This document shows, piece by piece, positions 55,031 through 64,000 of a stretch of 64,000 bases of DNA. Under the pieces are notes generated by a model that saw nothing but the letters and a program-made list of their open reading frames with translations, did no database searches and was not told the origin of the DNA. Position 1 is the stretch's first letter, and the number at the start of each line of letters is the position of its first letter. The stretch comes from Campylobacterales bacterium (GTDB lineage Bacteria > Campylobacterota > Campylobacteria > Campylobacterales > QNZT01). The stretch lies in the NCBI GenBank assembly GCA_027023405.1, contig JALVVN010000009.1, positions 67,485 through 131,484 of the forward strand, read 5' to 3'. The translations under genes and the position numbers were made by a program.

Positions 55031-56062
55031 CTATCGCTGACTCACCTCTTTGCAGAGATTGACAAAATATTGTGCATTTTCCACAGGGACATCAGGCAGA
55101 ATCCCATGACCAAGATTAAAGATATGTCTACCCTTCCGCATCGTATTGGCGATAGAGGTTACACACTCATAAGTTGCCTCTTTACTATACAACCGACAAG
55201 GCTCCATATTTCCCTGAAGTACATAGCGATCGCCCAAATAGTGTTTTGCCAACGCCATCGGCGTACTCCAATCGACACCAAAAACATCAAACTCACCGTC
55301 GATCTCATCCAAATAGGCTGGAATCCCCTTAGGAAAGACAATAATAGGAATATGCGGATATTTAGATTTGAGGTAACTTGCAATCTCTTTGATATAGAAC
55401 CAGCTAAACTCCATATATTTGCTCTTTTCCAAAGCCGCCGCCCATGAATCAAAGATCTGCACCACATCGACACCTGCTTGAATCTGTTTTTCCAGGTAAA
55501 GTTTCACCACTTCCGTCACTTTTGATAAAATCTCATGCATAAATTCAGGCTCAGTATAGATCAGCTTTTTGCAAATAGTATAGGTTTTGCTCCCCTGCCC
55601 TTCTATCATATAGGTCACAAGCGTCCAAGGCGCACCGGTAAATCCAATCAACGCCTTATCATCTGAGAGCTCTTTTTTGATCAGCTCAATCGTCTCATAG
55701 ACATAATGCAACCGTTTAGCGGCGTCTTCACCGGTTCGCAGTGCTTCAAGTGCCTCTTGGTTACGAATCGGCTTTTCAAAAACCGGTCCCTCTCCCTCTA
55801 CAAAATCGAGTTGCATACCCATTTCGTTGGGGATGACCAAAATATCGGAAAAGAGGATCGCCGCATCTACATCGAGTCTTCGCACCGGTTGTAGCGTCAC
55901 TTCGCATGCTTTTTGGGGATCATGACAGAGATTGAGAAAACTACCCGCTTCCGATCGTACCTCCTGATACTCCGGCAAATAGCGCCCCGCTTGTCGCATC
56001 ATCCACACCGGTGTATAGGGTGTCTCCTTGCCAAAACAGGCATCTACAAAAATCTTACTCAT
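55031..56062 (-). CDS. hemE: Uroporphyrinogen decarboxylase
   Basis: [40 protein letters not shown]. Confidence 0.98.
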   Translation of the reverse strand: MSKIFVDACFGKETPYTPVWMMRQAGRYLPEYQEVRSEAGSFLNLCHDPQKACEVTLQPVRRLDVDAAILFSDILVIPNEMGMQLDFVEGEGPVFEKPIRNQEALEALRTGEDAAKRLHYVYETIELIKKELSDDKALIGFTGAPWTLVTYMIEGQGSKTYTICKKLIYTEPEFMHEILSKVTEVVKLYLEKQIQAGVDVVQIFDSWAAALEKSKYMEFSWFYIKEIASYLKSKYPHIPIIVFPKGIPAYLDEIDGEFDVFGVDWSTPMALAKHYLGDRYVLQGNMEPCRLYSKEATYECVTSIANTMRKGRHIFNLGHGILPDVPVENAQYFVNLCKEVSQR

Positions 56063-56623
56063 CTAATGCTTCCCTCCCTTGTGCATAAAATAGAGCCCTA
56101 CTGAGAGCGCCAAAATAGATGCTGAGAAGTAAAGCATCTCAAGCGCTCCACTATATGGCGTGTGTAGCACGCGTTTGAAAAAACTTACCACTAATACCAT
56201 TACAATAACCTTGGCAAGCTTATCCTTCAGTTCATCTAAAGAGTGGATCTCCAAAATCCTCGATGCACCCCCTTGGGCAATATCTATTTCAGAGATAAAG
56301 AGCTCATAGAGACCAAAACCAAATATAAACATCACAATCGCCATCAAATAGAGATCAACCGCACCAATCAATCCGCCAACAATATTCTCATGAAAATGCT
56401 CTGGATGTAAATGGTTGAGATATGCCATAAACACATCTTTGACAACCGTAAAAATATCCACACTGGCAACCACAAAGAGCGCAATACCTCCCAACATACT
56501 AAAGATCACCGCAAAGAGAACAAAAAAGCGCGTATTCCACAGCCCCGCCTCAAAGACTCTCTCCAACCAAGATTGCTTTTTTATCGGCTGATGCTCTAAA
56601 GGTTGTTCCTCTCTATGATCCAT
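56063..56623 (-). CDS. UPF0114/YqhA-like membrane protein
   Basis: DVFMAYLN...GGLIGAVDLYLMAIVMFIFGFGLYELFISEID. Confidence 0.85.
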   Translation of the reverse strand: MDHREEQPLEHQPIKKQSWLERVFEAGLWNTRFFVLFAVIFSMLGGIALFVVASVDIFTVVKDVFMAYLNHLHPEHFHENIVGGLIGAVDLYLMAIVMFIFGFGLYELFISEIDIAQGGASRILEIHSLDELKDKLAKVIVMVLVVSFFKRVLHTPYSGALEMLYFSASILALSVGLYFMHKGGKH

Positions 56624-57660
56624 TACGCCTCCTCTAGCTCAATCCACTTTTGTGCGATTCGCAATGCATTGGTCGCTGCTCCGACTCTTACCTGATCCGC
56701 CACATTCCAAAAATGGAGTATATTATCACGATAGAGATCTTTTCGGATCCTTCCCACATAGGTGATATCCGTATCCGTCGCCATCACCGGCATCGGATAG
56801 ATTTGATTGGGCAGATCATCAACCACCTGCACATTTTCAAAGCTCTCAAGTGCTTGACGCACCGCATCTATCTGCACCTCTACACCCTCATCAAAAGTGA
56901 CGGTGATGCTCTCGCTATGACTTCTGAGAACCGGCACTCTGACACAGGTGGCAGCCACTTCAAGCTGTTTGTGCAGAATCTTTTGACTCTCATTCACCAT
57001 CTTCATCTCCTCTTTGGTAAAGCCGTTCTCCATCGCGACATCGATCTGAGGAATGACATTGAGTGCGATTTGGTGAGCAAATGCCTCATGGGGTGATTCG
57101 TCCAATTTAAAAGCAAAAAAGTCCTGCATCTGCTTGACAAGCTCCTCCATGCCCGCCTTACCGGCACCACTCGTTGCTTGATAGGTACAGACATCGACCC
57201 GCTTGATCCCATAAAGATCATCCAATGGTTTAAGTGCAAGTACCATCTGGATCGTTGAGCAGTTTGGATTGGCGATGATACCACTCTCACGCCACAATTC
57301 AATATCTTGAGGATTCACCTCCGGCACCACCAACGGCACATTCGGATCCATGCGGAAGTGGCTTGTATTGTCGATCACCACCGCACCTGCTTCGACAGCA
57401 CACGGCGCATATTTTGCCGAAACCGATCCCCCCGCACTGAAGAAAGCGATATCGATCTCCTCTTTTTCAAAAATATCGCAAGTGAGCTCTACAACATCGA
57501 TCTCTTGACCTCTATATTCGATTGTTTTCCCTAGTGATCGTGCACTTGCAAGCGGAACCAATTTTGCAATTGGAAAATCATACGCTTCAAAAAGTCGATA
57601 AAACTCCTCACCAACCGCACCGGTTGCACCTACAACAGCGACATTAAATTTCCTCATCAT
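56623..57660 (-). CDS. asd: Aspartate-semialdehyde dehydrogenase
   Basis: VAVVGATGAVGEEFYRL; IIANPNCSTIQMVLALKPL; CTYQATSGAGKAGM. Confidence 0.96.
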   Translation of the reverse strand: MMRKFNVAVVGATGAVGEEFYRLFEAYDFPIAKLVPLASARSLGKTIEYRGQEIDVVELTCDIFEKEEIDIAFFSAGGSVSAKYAPCAVEAGAVVIDNTSHFRMDPNVPLVVPEVNPQDIELWRESGIIANPNCSTIQMVLALKPLDDLYGIKRVDVCTYQATSGAGKAGMEELVKQMQDFFAFKLDESPHEAFAHQIALNVIPQIDVAMENGFTKEEMKMVNESQKILHKQLEVAATCVRVPVLRSHSESITVTFDEGVEVQIDAVRQALESFENVQVVDDLPNQIYPMPVMATDTDITYVGRIRKDLYRDNILHFWNVADQVRVGAATNALRIAQKWIELEEA

Positions 57661-57690
57661 TCTGCCTTTATTGTTTTGGGCAAATTATAG

Positions 57691-59052
57691 CTAACTAAGC
57701 TCAATATTATATGTGTTGATCTTTTTCTCCAAACGATCTTTACTCATTCCAAGCGCTTTTGCACTCTCGTTCAGATCATAGGCATACTCTTTGAGTATCT
57801 CCTCGATAAGCTCTCTCTCTAAGTCACGAATCCCCTTTTTGCTCTTGCGCGTCTCCAAAAAGAGATCACTTGCTCTGATCTCATCCCCCTCACACAAGAT
57901 AGCCGCCCGCTCAACCACAGAGAGCAATTCACGAATATTACCCGGCCAGTCATATGCCAACAGCGCCTCTTTTGCCTCCTCGCTCAACGCTTTTGGGGGA
58001 ATATTATTTTTACGGCAAATCCCAAAGAGCGACTCCGTAGCGATATCCACGATCTCCTCTTTTCGCTCTCGAAGCGGTGGGATTTTGACAGGTATGGTAT
58101 TAAGCCGATAGTAGAGATCTTCACGAAATTCACGATGATCAATCTGATCTAAAATATCTGCATTGGTCGCAGAGACAATTCGTACATCGATCTTCATAGG
58201 CTTCACACCCCCAACACGCACAATCTCTCTCTCTTGCAATACGCGCAACAGTTTCGCTTGTAACGCCATCGGCATCTCACCGATCTCATCGAGAAAAAGC
58301 GTCCCTCCGTTAGCGCGTTCAAAATGCCCTTTCTTCATAGCGGTCGCATCGGTAAAAGCTCCCTTTTCATAACCAAAAAGCTCGCTCTCTAGGAGATTTT
58401 CCGGAATAGCTGCCATATTGAGTGCGATAAATGGACCGGCATAGCGATTGGAGTTTTCATGGATGTAGCGTGCAAAGAGCTCTTTTCCGACACCACTCTC
58501 CCCCAACAGCATCACTGAAGCATCACTTTTTGCAGCTTTTTTTAATATACTAAGTATCGATTCCAACACGGCGGAAGTTCCAAAAAATTTTTTCCGTCTG
58601 TCACTCCCCTGCTTTCTTCTCTCTACTTTTACTTTGCGTGTATCTTCCATTCCGACACGCCTATCCGTACCATGAGATCGATGTTCATTTTGTTTGTGCA
58701 TCTCTCGAACTTTGGCACTTCGTCGAATCACCTCCACTAAATCATCGATCTCAAAAGGTTTAGTAAGAAAATCTTTCACACCCAGTCGAAGGGATTCTAC
58801 CGCTTTATTGAGTGTGGCATTGCCGGTCATCACGATAATATCACAGTTCGTATCAAGCTTTTTGATAAACTCGATACCATCCATTTTTGGCATATTGATA
58901 TCTGTGACAATCAGATCAAAACTGCTATCAATTTTTTTTAGTGCATCTAATGCATTTTTAAAAGTAAACAGCTCAAACTCTTTAAAATCTTTGAGTGCTA
59001 ACTCCAAAGATTTACGCATATTGATATCATCTTCGACAATCGCTATTTTCAT
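57691..59052 (-). CDS. Sigma-54-dependent response regulator (NtrC family)
   Basis: Receiver LIVTDINMPKMDG; GESGVGKELFARYIH; ESELFGYEKGAFTDA; YDWPGNIRELLSVVERA; C-terminal Fis-type HTH. Confidence 0.94.
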   Translation of the reverse strand: MKIAIVEDDINMRKSLELALKDFKEFELFTFKNALDALKKIDSSFDLIVTDINMPKMDGIEFIKKLDTNCDIIVMTGNATLNKAVESLRLGVKDFLTKPFEIDDLVEVIRRSAKVREMHKQNEHRSHGTDRRVGMEDTRKVKVERRKQGSDRRKKFFGTSAVLESILSILKKAAKSDASVMLLGESGVGKELFARYIHENSNRYAGPFIALNMAAIPENLLESELFGYEKGAFTDATAMKKGHFERANGGTLFLDEIGEMPMALQAKLLRVLQEREIVRVGGVKPMKIDVRIVSATNADILDQIDHREFREDLYYRLNTIPVKIPPLRERKEEIVDIATESLFGICRKNNIPPKALSEEAKEALLAYDWPGNIRELLSVVERAAILCEGDEIRASDLFLETRKSKKGIRDLERELIEEILKEYAYDLNESAKALGMSKDRLEKKINTYNIELS

Positions 59053-59236
59053 GACTTTCCTTGATTTTTATAGAGACAATAAAGAGATTATAACAAAATA
59101 ATTTTAATTTCTTAATAGTACACTATGAAATAGATCTATTTACTTTGATTAATATTTCATTAATTTTACGCTTACAGTTCGCTAATTCTTATCCTTTATA
59201 CTTTCGTTGTGACAATAATTTTTATAAGGAGATATT

Positions 59237-59392
59237 ATGAGTTTTATAGGTTTATTGACAGCTATTATGCTATTTACAATAACAGCATTTATGAGAGTAC
59301 TTGTGAAATCTGCAATACACTTATTTCGAAAGTGTACACAACATACTAACAGCAGTTCCTTCCAATCCTCTCATTATATCCAAGCTGTATAG
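59237..59392 (+). CDS. 51-aa small predicted membrane protein, unknown function
   Basis: Translated by hand: MSFIGLLTAIMLFTITAFMRVLVKSAIHLFRKCTQHTNSSSFQSSHYIQAV*; preceded by AAGGAGATATT-ATG; below ORF-track cutoff. Confidence 0.55.
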   Translation: MSFIGLLTAIMLFTITAFMRVLVKSAIHLFRKCTQHTNSSSFQSSHYIQAV

Positions 59393-59393
59393 C

Positions 59394-59425
59394 TAGAAGT
59401 GCCTCATTTTTTCGAGGCATTTCTA
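59394..59425. terminator. Hairpin between the 51-aa ORF and mltB, overlapping the mltB 3' end
   Basis: tagaagtgcctc / gaggcatttcta 12-bp stem with one G-U, loop attttttc; no clear trailing T-run. Confidence 0.5.
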
Positions 59426-60414
59426 AGTTCCTTGACAATCTCTCTTGAGAGTTGAAAAACACTCATCGCATAATATGCACTATGATTGTACCGCGTAATC
59501 ACACGAAAATTTCTCGCGACAATCCATAACTCATCAAATTTTGCACGGTCAAGTTTAATAAGGCGAACTTTACCATGGTAGTTCCACTCCCCTCTAGGAC
59601 GAATCCCCTTTAACTTTTGTAAAGTGTAGAGCTTTGTATAACCTGTTTTATATTTATGAAAACGCTCACCTTTGTAATAGGCGCGTATCGCTATCGGTTC
59701 ACCTTTACGCCACCCGTTTTTTTTGAGATAGTTGGCGATACTACCAATCGCATCGACGGGGTTTTGCATCCGTATCATACCGTCATGGTTAAAATCTACA
59801 CCATAATATTCATAATTGCTTGGCATAAATTGACCTAACCCGATTGCACCAAAATGGGAACTTTTAATCTGCCTAATATCGATCTTGTTGCGTATACAAA
59901 AGAGGATCAGCGCCTCCAACTCTTTTTGATAAAAGCGATTGCGTCGATTTTTCTTAAACGCCAAAGTCGCCAAAGTATCAAACACCGGATATTTCCCGAC
60001 ATTTTTCCCATAGACTGACTCAATACCGATCAATGCGGCTATAATCTCTTTTGGGACGCCATAAACTCTCTCTTCATTTTGAAAGGCTGTACGATATTTT
60101 CGTATAAATGTAGCGCCTTGCTTGGCACGCAGTGGCGTCACTTTCAGCGCCTTGTAACGATCCCATGCACCATGGTAAGGGTAGCGTTTTTGAAGTATTT
60201 TAGAAGGTTTTTTACCCTTTGAACGAACTCCCTTTAATATCTTGAGGGGTACCTCTTGTAGCGTAACATTTGCAAATAGTGATTCAAAATAAGAAGGCTT
60301 GATATTGTGAACTTTTATCATCTCGTGAATAAAGTGACGCACCTTTGGATTGGATCGCAGATCCGTTGCTTGGAGCGTCCATGCTAAAAGTAAAACTGTG
60401 ATAATAGATTTCAA
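59404..60414 (-). CDS. mltB: Lytic murein transglycosylase B-like
   Basis: GVPKEIIAALIGIESVYGKNVGKYPVFDTLATLAF; IGLGQFMPSNYEYYGVDFNHDG. Confidence 0.93.
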   Translation of the reverse strand: MKSIITVLLLAWTLQATDLRSNPKVRHFIHEMIKVHNIKPSYFESLFANVTLQEVPLKILKGVRSKGKKPSKILQKRYPYHGAWDRYKALKVTPLRAKQGATFIRKYRTAFQNEERVYGVPKEIIAALIGIESVYGKNVGKYPVFDTLATLAFKKNRRNRFYQKELEALILFCIRNKIDIRQIKSSHFGAIGLGQFMPSNYEYYGVDFNHDGMIRMQNPVDAIGSIANYLKKNGWRKGEPIAIRAYYKGERFHKYKTGYTKLYTLQKLKGIRPRGEWNYHGKVRLIKLDRAKFDELWIVARNFRVITRYNHSAYYAMSVFQLSREIVKELRNASKK

Positions 60415-60472
60415 ATAGACTCCTTATCGTAAATAGCAAAATAGTCTATCTGAAAATATTTTAAGGGTACAT

Positions 60473-62818
60473 CTAACTGTTTTTTCTACGATCCACAATA
60501 TCATGATAGATATATTTTTTGTCAAATTGATCGAGTTTATTATCTGCTTTTTTCACTGCATTGAGTATGAGACCACACTGCTTCAAATGCAAGCTCTCTA
60601 CCAAGTGATTGATACTATCAAGATATTTTTCATCTGTAAAATCTGATTTGAGTACAAAGAGTTTGAGATCGGCATACTTAAAGAGTACTGTTGCATCTGA
60701 CACATAGTTTACCGGCGGTGTATCAAGAATAATATAATCATACTCATTCTTTAACTCCTCTAACAACTCTGCCATTTTTTGAGAAGAGAGAAGTTCAGCA
60801 GGATTGGGCGGTATTTTACCCGATGTCACAATATGAAGATTCGCATATTTGGAGTGTTGCCAAACAACTTCTTTGAGTAACGCTTTACCAGCCAAGAGAT
60901 CACTCATACCTAGATCATTAGGAAGTGAAAATTTATGATGCAATTGCGGTCTTCGTAAATCTAGGGAGAGAATGATCGTCTTTTTGTCGCTCATTCCAAT
61001 TACTGCCGCTAAGTTTGCGGAAACTACCGTTTTACCTTCGTGCGGTACACTTGATGTCACAAGCACTACACGACTTTTTGATGTTTCCGGCACTACATAG
61101 TCTAAGTTTGCGCGGATCGCTCTAAATGCCTCACTTGCAGGTGAATCAGGCACTTCCAGCACATAGGCTCTGTTGTACATCTTTTCATCTTCAACATAGG
61201 GAATCACACCATAGAGAGGCAATGATGTTTTGGCGCGTACATCATCAATACTCTTAACACGCTTTCTAAAGCGAATCAAAGAGGCGATGAATGATGCCAA
61301 AAGTCCCAAAAATGCTGACACAACCAAGATCAGCTTTTTATTGGGCTTTGATGGTTTGAGTGGAATACTCGGCTTTCCTAATATCTCAATATCCGCAACC
61401 TTTGAAGCCTTAAGCAGTGTCAACTCTGACTTACGCTGCAGTAGATAGGAGTAGAGATCACCATTGACTTGTGAAATTCTCTCAAGATCGACAAGTTGTT
61501 GTTCGCTTCCCGGCAAATCTTGGAGCTTTTGATTCTCTTTTTTGTAAATCTTCTCTAAAGCATCTAACCGTTTTTTCAAATTAAGCTCAATACTTTGTGC
61601 CACACTCTTGATGGATCGTTGTATCGTTTGAATGCGACGCGTTGCGACAATCACATCAGGATGCTTCATGGTAAAGTTTGCCAACAGTGTATCACGCTGT
61701 GCTATCGCCTCTTGTAGATTTGTCACTAAAGTGCCTAAGAGTTGATATTCATTACTAAACCCTCCAACACTTGAATAATTCCCGGCATCCAGCTCTTTTT
61801 TCAAAATAGCAAAAGAGTGATAGGCAACTTTTGCCTCTTCAAGCTCTCGACTTGTCTCCACAAGGTTATCCATAATCTCTTGAGATTTGGTATCTACATT
61901 GATAATTTCATGCTTCTGTTTAAATATCTTAAGCTTTGTTGCAGAGAATTCAAGCTTCTTTTTCACACGATCAATTTGAGTATCGATAAATTTTAAAATC
62001 GCTGAAGTTGTTTTAGACTTGTTCTCAATATTCAATTCAATATAATCTTTTGCAAGATACTCCACAAACTCTTTTGCTCTTAATGGATTCGTATCCTCAT
62101 AAAAGATATCAATAACCGATGATTCAGCTGAGGCAGGTCTAACATTAAGTTGTCGTTTTGTTTGTTCTAGCAAGATCGGTTCATAAAGAAGATTAAAACC
62201 ATACTCTTCGCCAATTTTTGCTTGAATATTTTCAATCCAAAACGAAAAATCATCTGTTTTTATCTTCTCTCCATAGCGATAAAGATGTTGAGAAATGACC
62301 TTATTGTACCGACTCTTTTTCAGCAAACCCTCTTTTACTTTGATTTTAAAGTGATTTTCATCCACAGGTGTCACGATAAAAGTTTTCGTAAAAACTCTCC
62401 TGCTATAGACTTTAATGTCATGCAACAGGATCGGGGTATTGGTATAATAATCAGTTCGCGTCAATCGTCCTATCTGAAAGTAGTGTACATTGTCGGTCAC
62501 TTTCCTCAAAACTTTGGAAAGCAACACATCAGAATGAAGCACATCCAGCTCTGTTTCTAAACTTGATATATTAGAGGTGTGAAGATCTTGAATGATATCA
62601 TCAGGATTATTTCTCACTCCCTGCTCTTGATTAATATCCAATTTAAGTTGTGTGTGGGCTTCATAAACTGGAGTTTTAATATAGGCAATAAATAAACCTA
62701 TCATAATAAATAATAGAGTAATAAATACTGTTCTTAGTATATTTCTTCTATTAAACATACGAAACAGTAAGGCAAACGAGAGATATTCGTTTGGTGTTTT
62801 TGTATTATTCATTTTCAT
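60473..62818 (-). CDS. Second polysaccharide co-polymerase/BY-kinase (Wzc-like)
   Basis: Wzz domain; VLVTSSVPHEGKTVVSANLAAVIGMSDKKTIILSLDLRRPQLHHKF; DYIILDTPPVNYVSDA. Confidence 0.93.
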   Translation of the reverse strand: MKMNNTKTPNEYLSFALLFRMFNRRNILRTVFITLLFIMIGLFIAYIKTPVYEAHTQLKLDINQEQGVRNNPDDIIQDLHTSNISSLETELDVLHSDVLLSKVLRKVTDNVHYFQIGRLTRTDYYTNTPILLHDIKVYSRRVFTKTFIVTPVDENHFKIKVKEGLLKKSRYNKVISQHLYRYGEKIKTDDFSFWIENIQAKIGEEYGFNLLYEPILLEQTKRQLNVRPASAESSVIDIFYEDTNPLRAKEFVEYLAKDYIELNIENKSKTTSAILKFIDTQIDRVKKKLEFSATKLKIFKQKHEIINVDTKSQEIMDNLVETSRELEEAKVAYHSFAILKKELDAGNYSSVGGFSNEYQLLGTLVTNLQEAIAQRDTLLANFTMKHPDVIVATRRIQTIQRSIKSVAQSIELNLKKRLDALEKIYKKENQKLQDLPGSEQQLVDLERISQVNGDLYSYLLQRKSELTLLKASKVADIEILGKPSIPLKPSKPNKKLILVVSAFLGLLASFIASLIRFRKRVKSIDDVRAKTSLPLYGVIPYVEDEKMYNRAYVLEVPDSPASEAFRAIRANLDYVVPETSKSRVVLVTSSVPHEGKTVVSANLAAVIGMSDKKTIILSLDLRRPQLHHKFSLPNDLGMSDLLAGKALLKEVVWQHSKYANLHIVTSGKIPPNPAELLSSQKMAELLEELKNEYDYIILDTPPVNYVSDATVLFKYADLKLFVLKSDFTDEKYLDSINHLVESLHLKQCGLILNAVKKADNKLDQFDKKYIYHDIVDRRKNS

Positions 62819-62920
62819 ATCATCCTACACTTAAAGTAATAAATAGTTTACCACACAAAATTCTATGTCGCTGAAATATCACAAAAAAAGTAGTCATTTT
62901 TTTTATAGTGTGAAACATCG

Positions 62921-64000
62921 TTACACCTCCTCTTTGACAGATAAAGATTTTAAATTTTTAACTCGGATTTTTGAAAACATCAAGAGTATAAATGTCACAA
63001 AAAGAGGACTAAAGAGAGCTAAAAGATTATTTTTTGGCGATCCTCTAAAGACAAAATAGCCATACGCCATTGAATAGAGATAGATAAAAACAATTGAACC
63101 TTTGTACTTCTTATAGAGATTTTGAAAAATTGATGCTAAAACACCTCCATAGACACCATACACAAACATCCAAACAAAAATCCCCATAACCCCCATAGAG
63201 AAAGTAAAAGTTGCCAAAATACCGGGTAAAACTATAGGTTTATCAACGGCATAAAGAATTTTAGTGATCAGCGATTGCACCATATAGGGTTCTTCTACTC
63301 CAAAGAGAGAATTGGGTAGAATCCCTATCACTGCGCCATATAGATCAGTCAAATAACGATAATCTATCCCGTTCCCCGCCAATCCTAAAGCAGCCCCCAA
63401 TGAGATAATCGGATGCAAAAAGTTTGAAACGACTGTTGCATCTCGATGTAAATTTTCACGCTCTATCCGATGTTCAAAAGTGGAGACAAATTTATCATAG
63501 CCATCATTGGCAAGATCAGGAATGGCATGAAAAAGCGGATCTCCATATTTGATAAATAAAACACCTAAAATACCACCTATAATGAGAAAATTCAAATAGT
63601 AGTTTCGTTTGTACATTGCCGTAATCACATATAGTCCCAATCCGGTAAACAATATGAAACCACGACTGTTGATCAATGCAGCTCTCACAAAAAATATTCC
63701 AATAGAGATCAACAAAAAGATGATAAAATAGTGTCTATATTTATCATTCTCCTTTAAAAATACTCGATAATAGGCATAAAAAAGAAAAATTTGATTGAGC
63801 GGAAAGAGTTTTACAAGATAGGGTTTATTTGCTACCAATGTTCCTGTTCTAAAGTTTTCAGCATTGTTGATAGTTTGTGCCAATCCTCCATTGCTGTGCA
63901 AATAGACAACCATAATGAGGAGCAAAAAAAGATACCCGATAATAATCAACCAGAGTAGATATACTTCGTTCAAACGAAATTCAATCTCAAATCTTGAAGC
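62921..64000 (-). CDS. O-antigen/oligosaccharide repeat-unit polymerase-like membrane protein (5' end beyond the window)
   Basis: Multi-TM protein (INSRGFILFTGLGLYVITAMYKR, GILPNSLFGVEEP); the frame stays open to base 64000, so the TTG start in the ORF track is probably not the true start. Confidence 0.7.
   Translation of the reverse strand, partial: ASRFEIEFRLNEVYLLWLIIIGYLFLLLIMVVYLHSNGGLAQTINNAENFRTGTLVANKPYLVKLFPLNQIFLFYAYYRVFLKENDKYRHYFIIFLLISIGIFFVRAALINSRGFILFTGLGLYVITAMYKRNYYLNFLIIGGILGVLFIKYGDPLFHAIPDLANDGYDKFVSTFEHRIERENLHRDATVVSNFLHPIISLGAALGLAGNGIDYRYLTDLYGAVIGILPNSLFGVEEPYMVQSLITKILYAVDKPIVLPGILATFTFSMGVMGIFVWMFVYGVYGGVLASIFQNLYKKYKGSIVFIYLYSMAYGYFVFRGSPKNNLLALFSPLFVTFILLMFSKIRVKNLKSLSVKEEV

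Overview
64 kb chromosomal segment that reads as Campylobacterota (epsilonproteobacterial), judged from family content and gene order: MotE/FliJ-like genes, DUF507-carA, the ccoNOQP-DUF4006 operon, hisZ-purA, and an S10-spc-alpha cluster with no rpmD. The genus is not resolved. Nearly all genes lie on the minus strand. From low to high coordinate it contains: a truncated dicarboxylate symporter; a PAS protein; a PIN-type toxin-antitoxin pair; a fatty-acid/phospholipid block (fabH, plsX, rpmF, DUF177); ndk, a ferredoxin and metK; a small lipoprotein and a USP-like protein; AddA/AddB; a cbb3 oxidase operon; carA; flagellar-type MotE and FliJ-like genes; purA and hisZ; an exopolysaccharide block (WecA-like, Wzc, Wza, WecC, WecB, GalE, glycosyltransferase); tkt, ispA, ybaB, panD and murE; the whole ribosomal-protein supercluster (rplQ to rpsJ); pssA-like, PAP2, DUF2853, hemE, UPF0114, asd, a sigma-54 response regulator and mltB; and a second Wzc plus an O-antigen-polymerase-like gene cut by the window end. 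I saw no rRNA, tRNA, CRISPR array, transposase or prophage. Most of the window is ordinary housekeeping DNA, and I found no convincing new multi-gene system. The most unusual observations are: ribosomal protein L22 with a basic linker and a C-terminal helix-hairpin-helix domain; two small ORFs (35 and 51 aa) with strong ribosome-binding sites that are missing from the ORF track, one of them inside the cbb3 operon; a 228-nt non-coding gap carrying promoter-like and hairpin elements inside the ribosomal supercluster; and a duplicated motif in the metK/lipoprotein divergent region.
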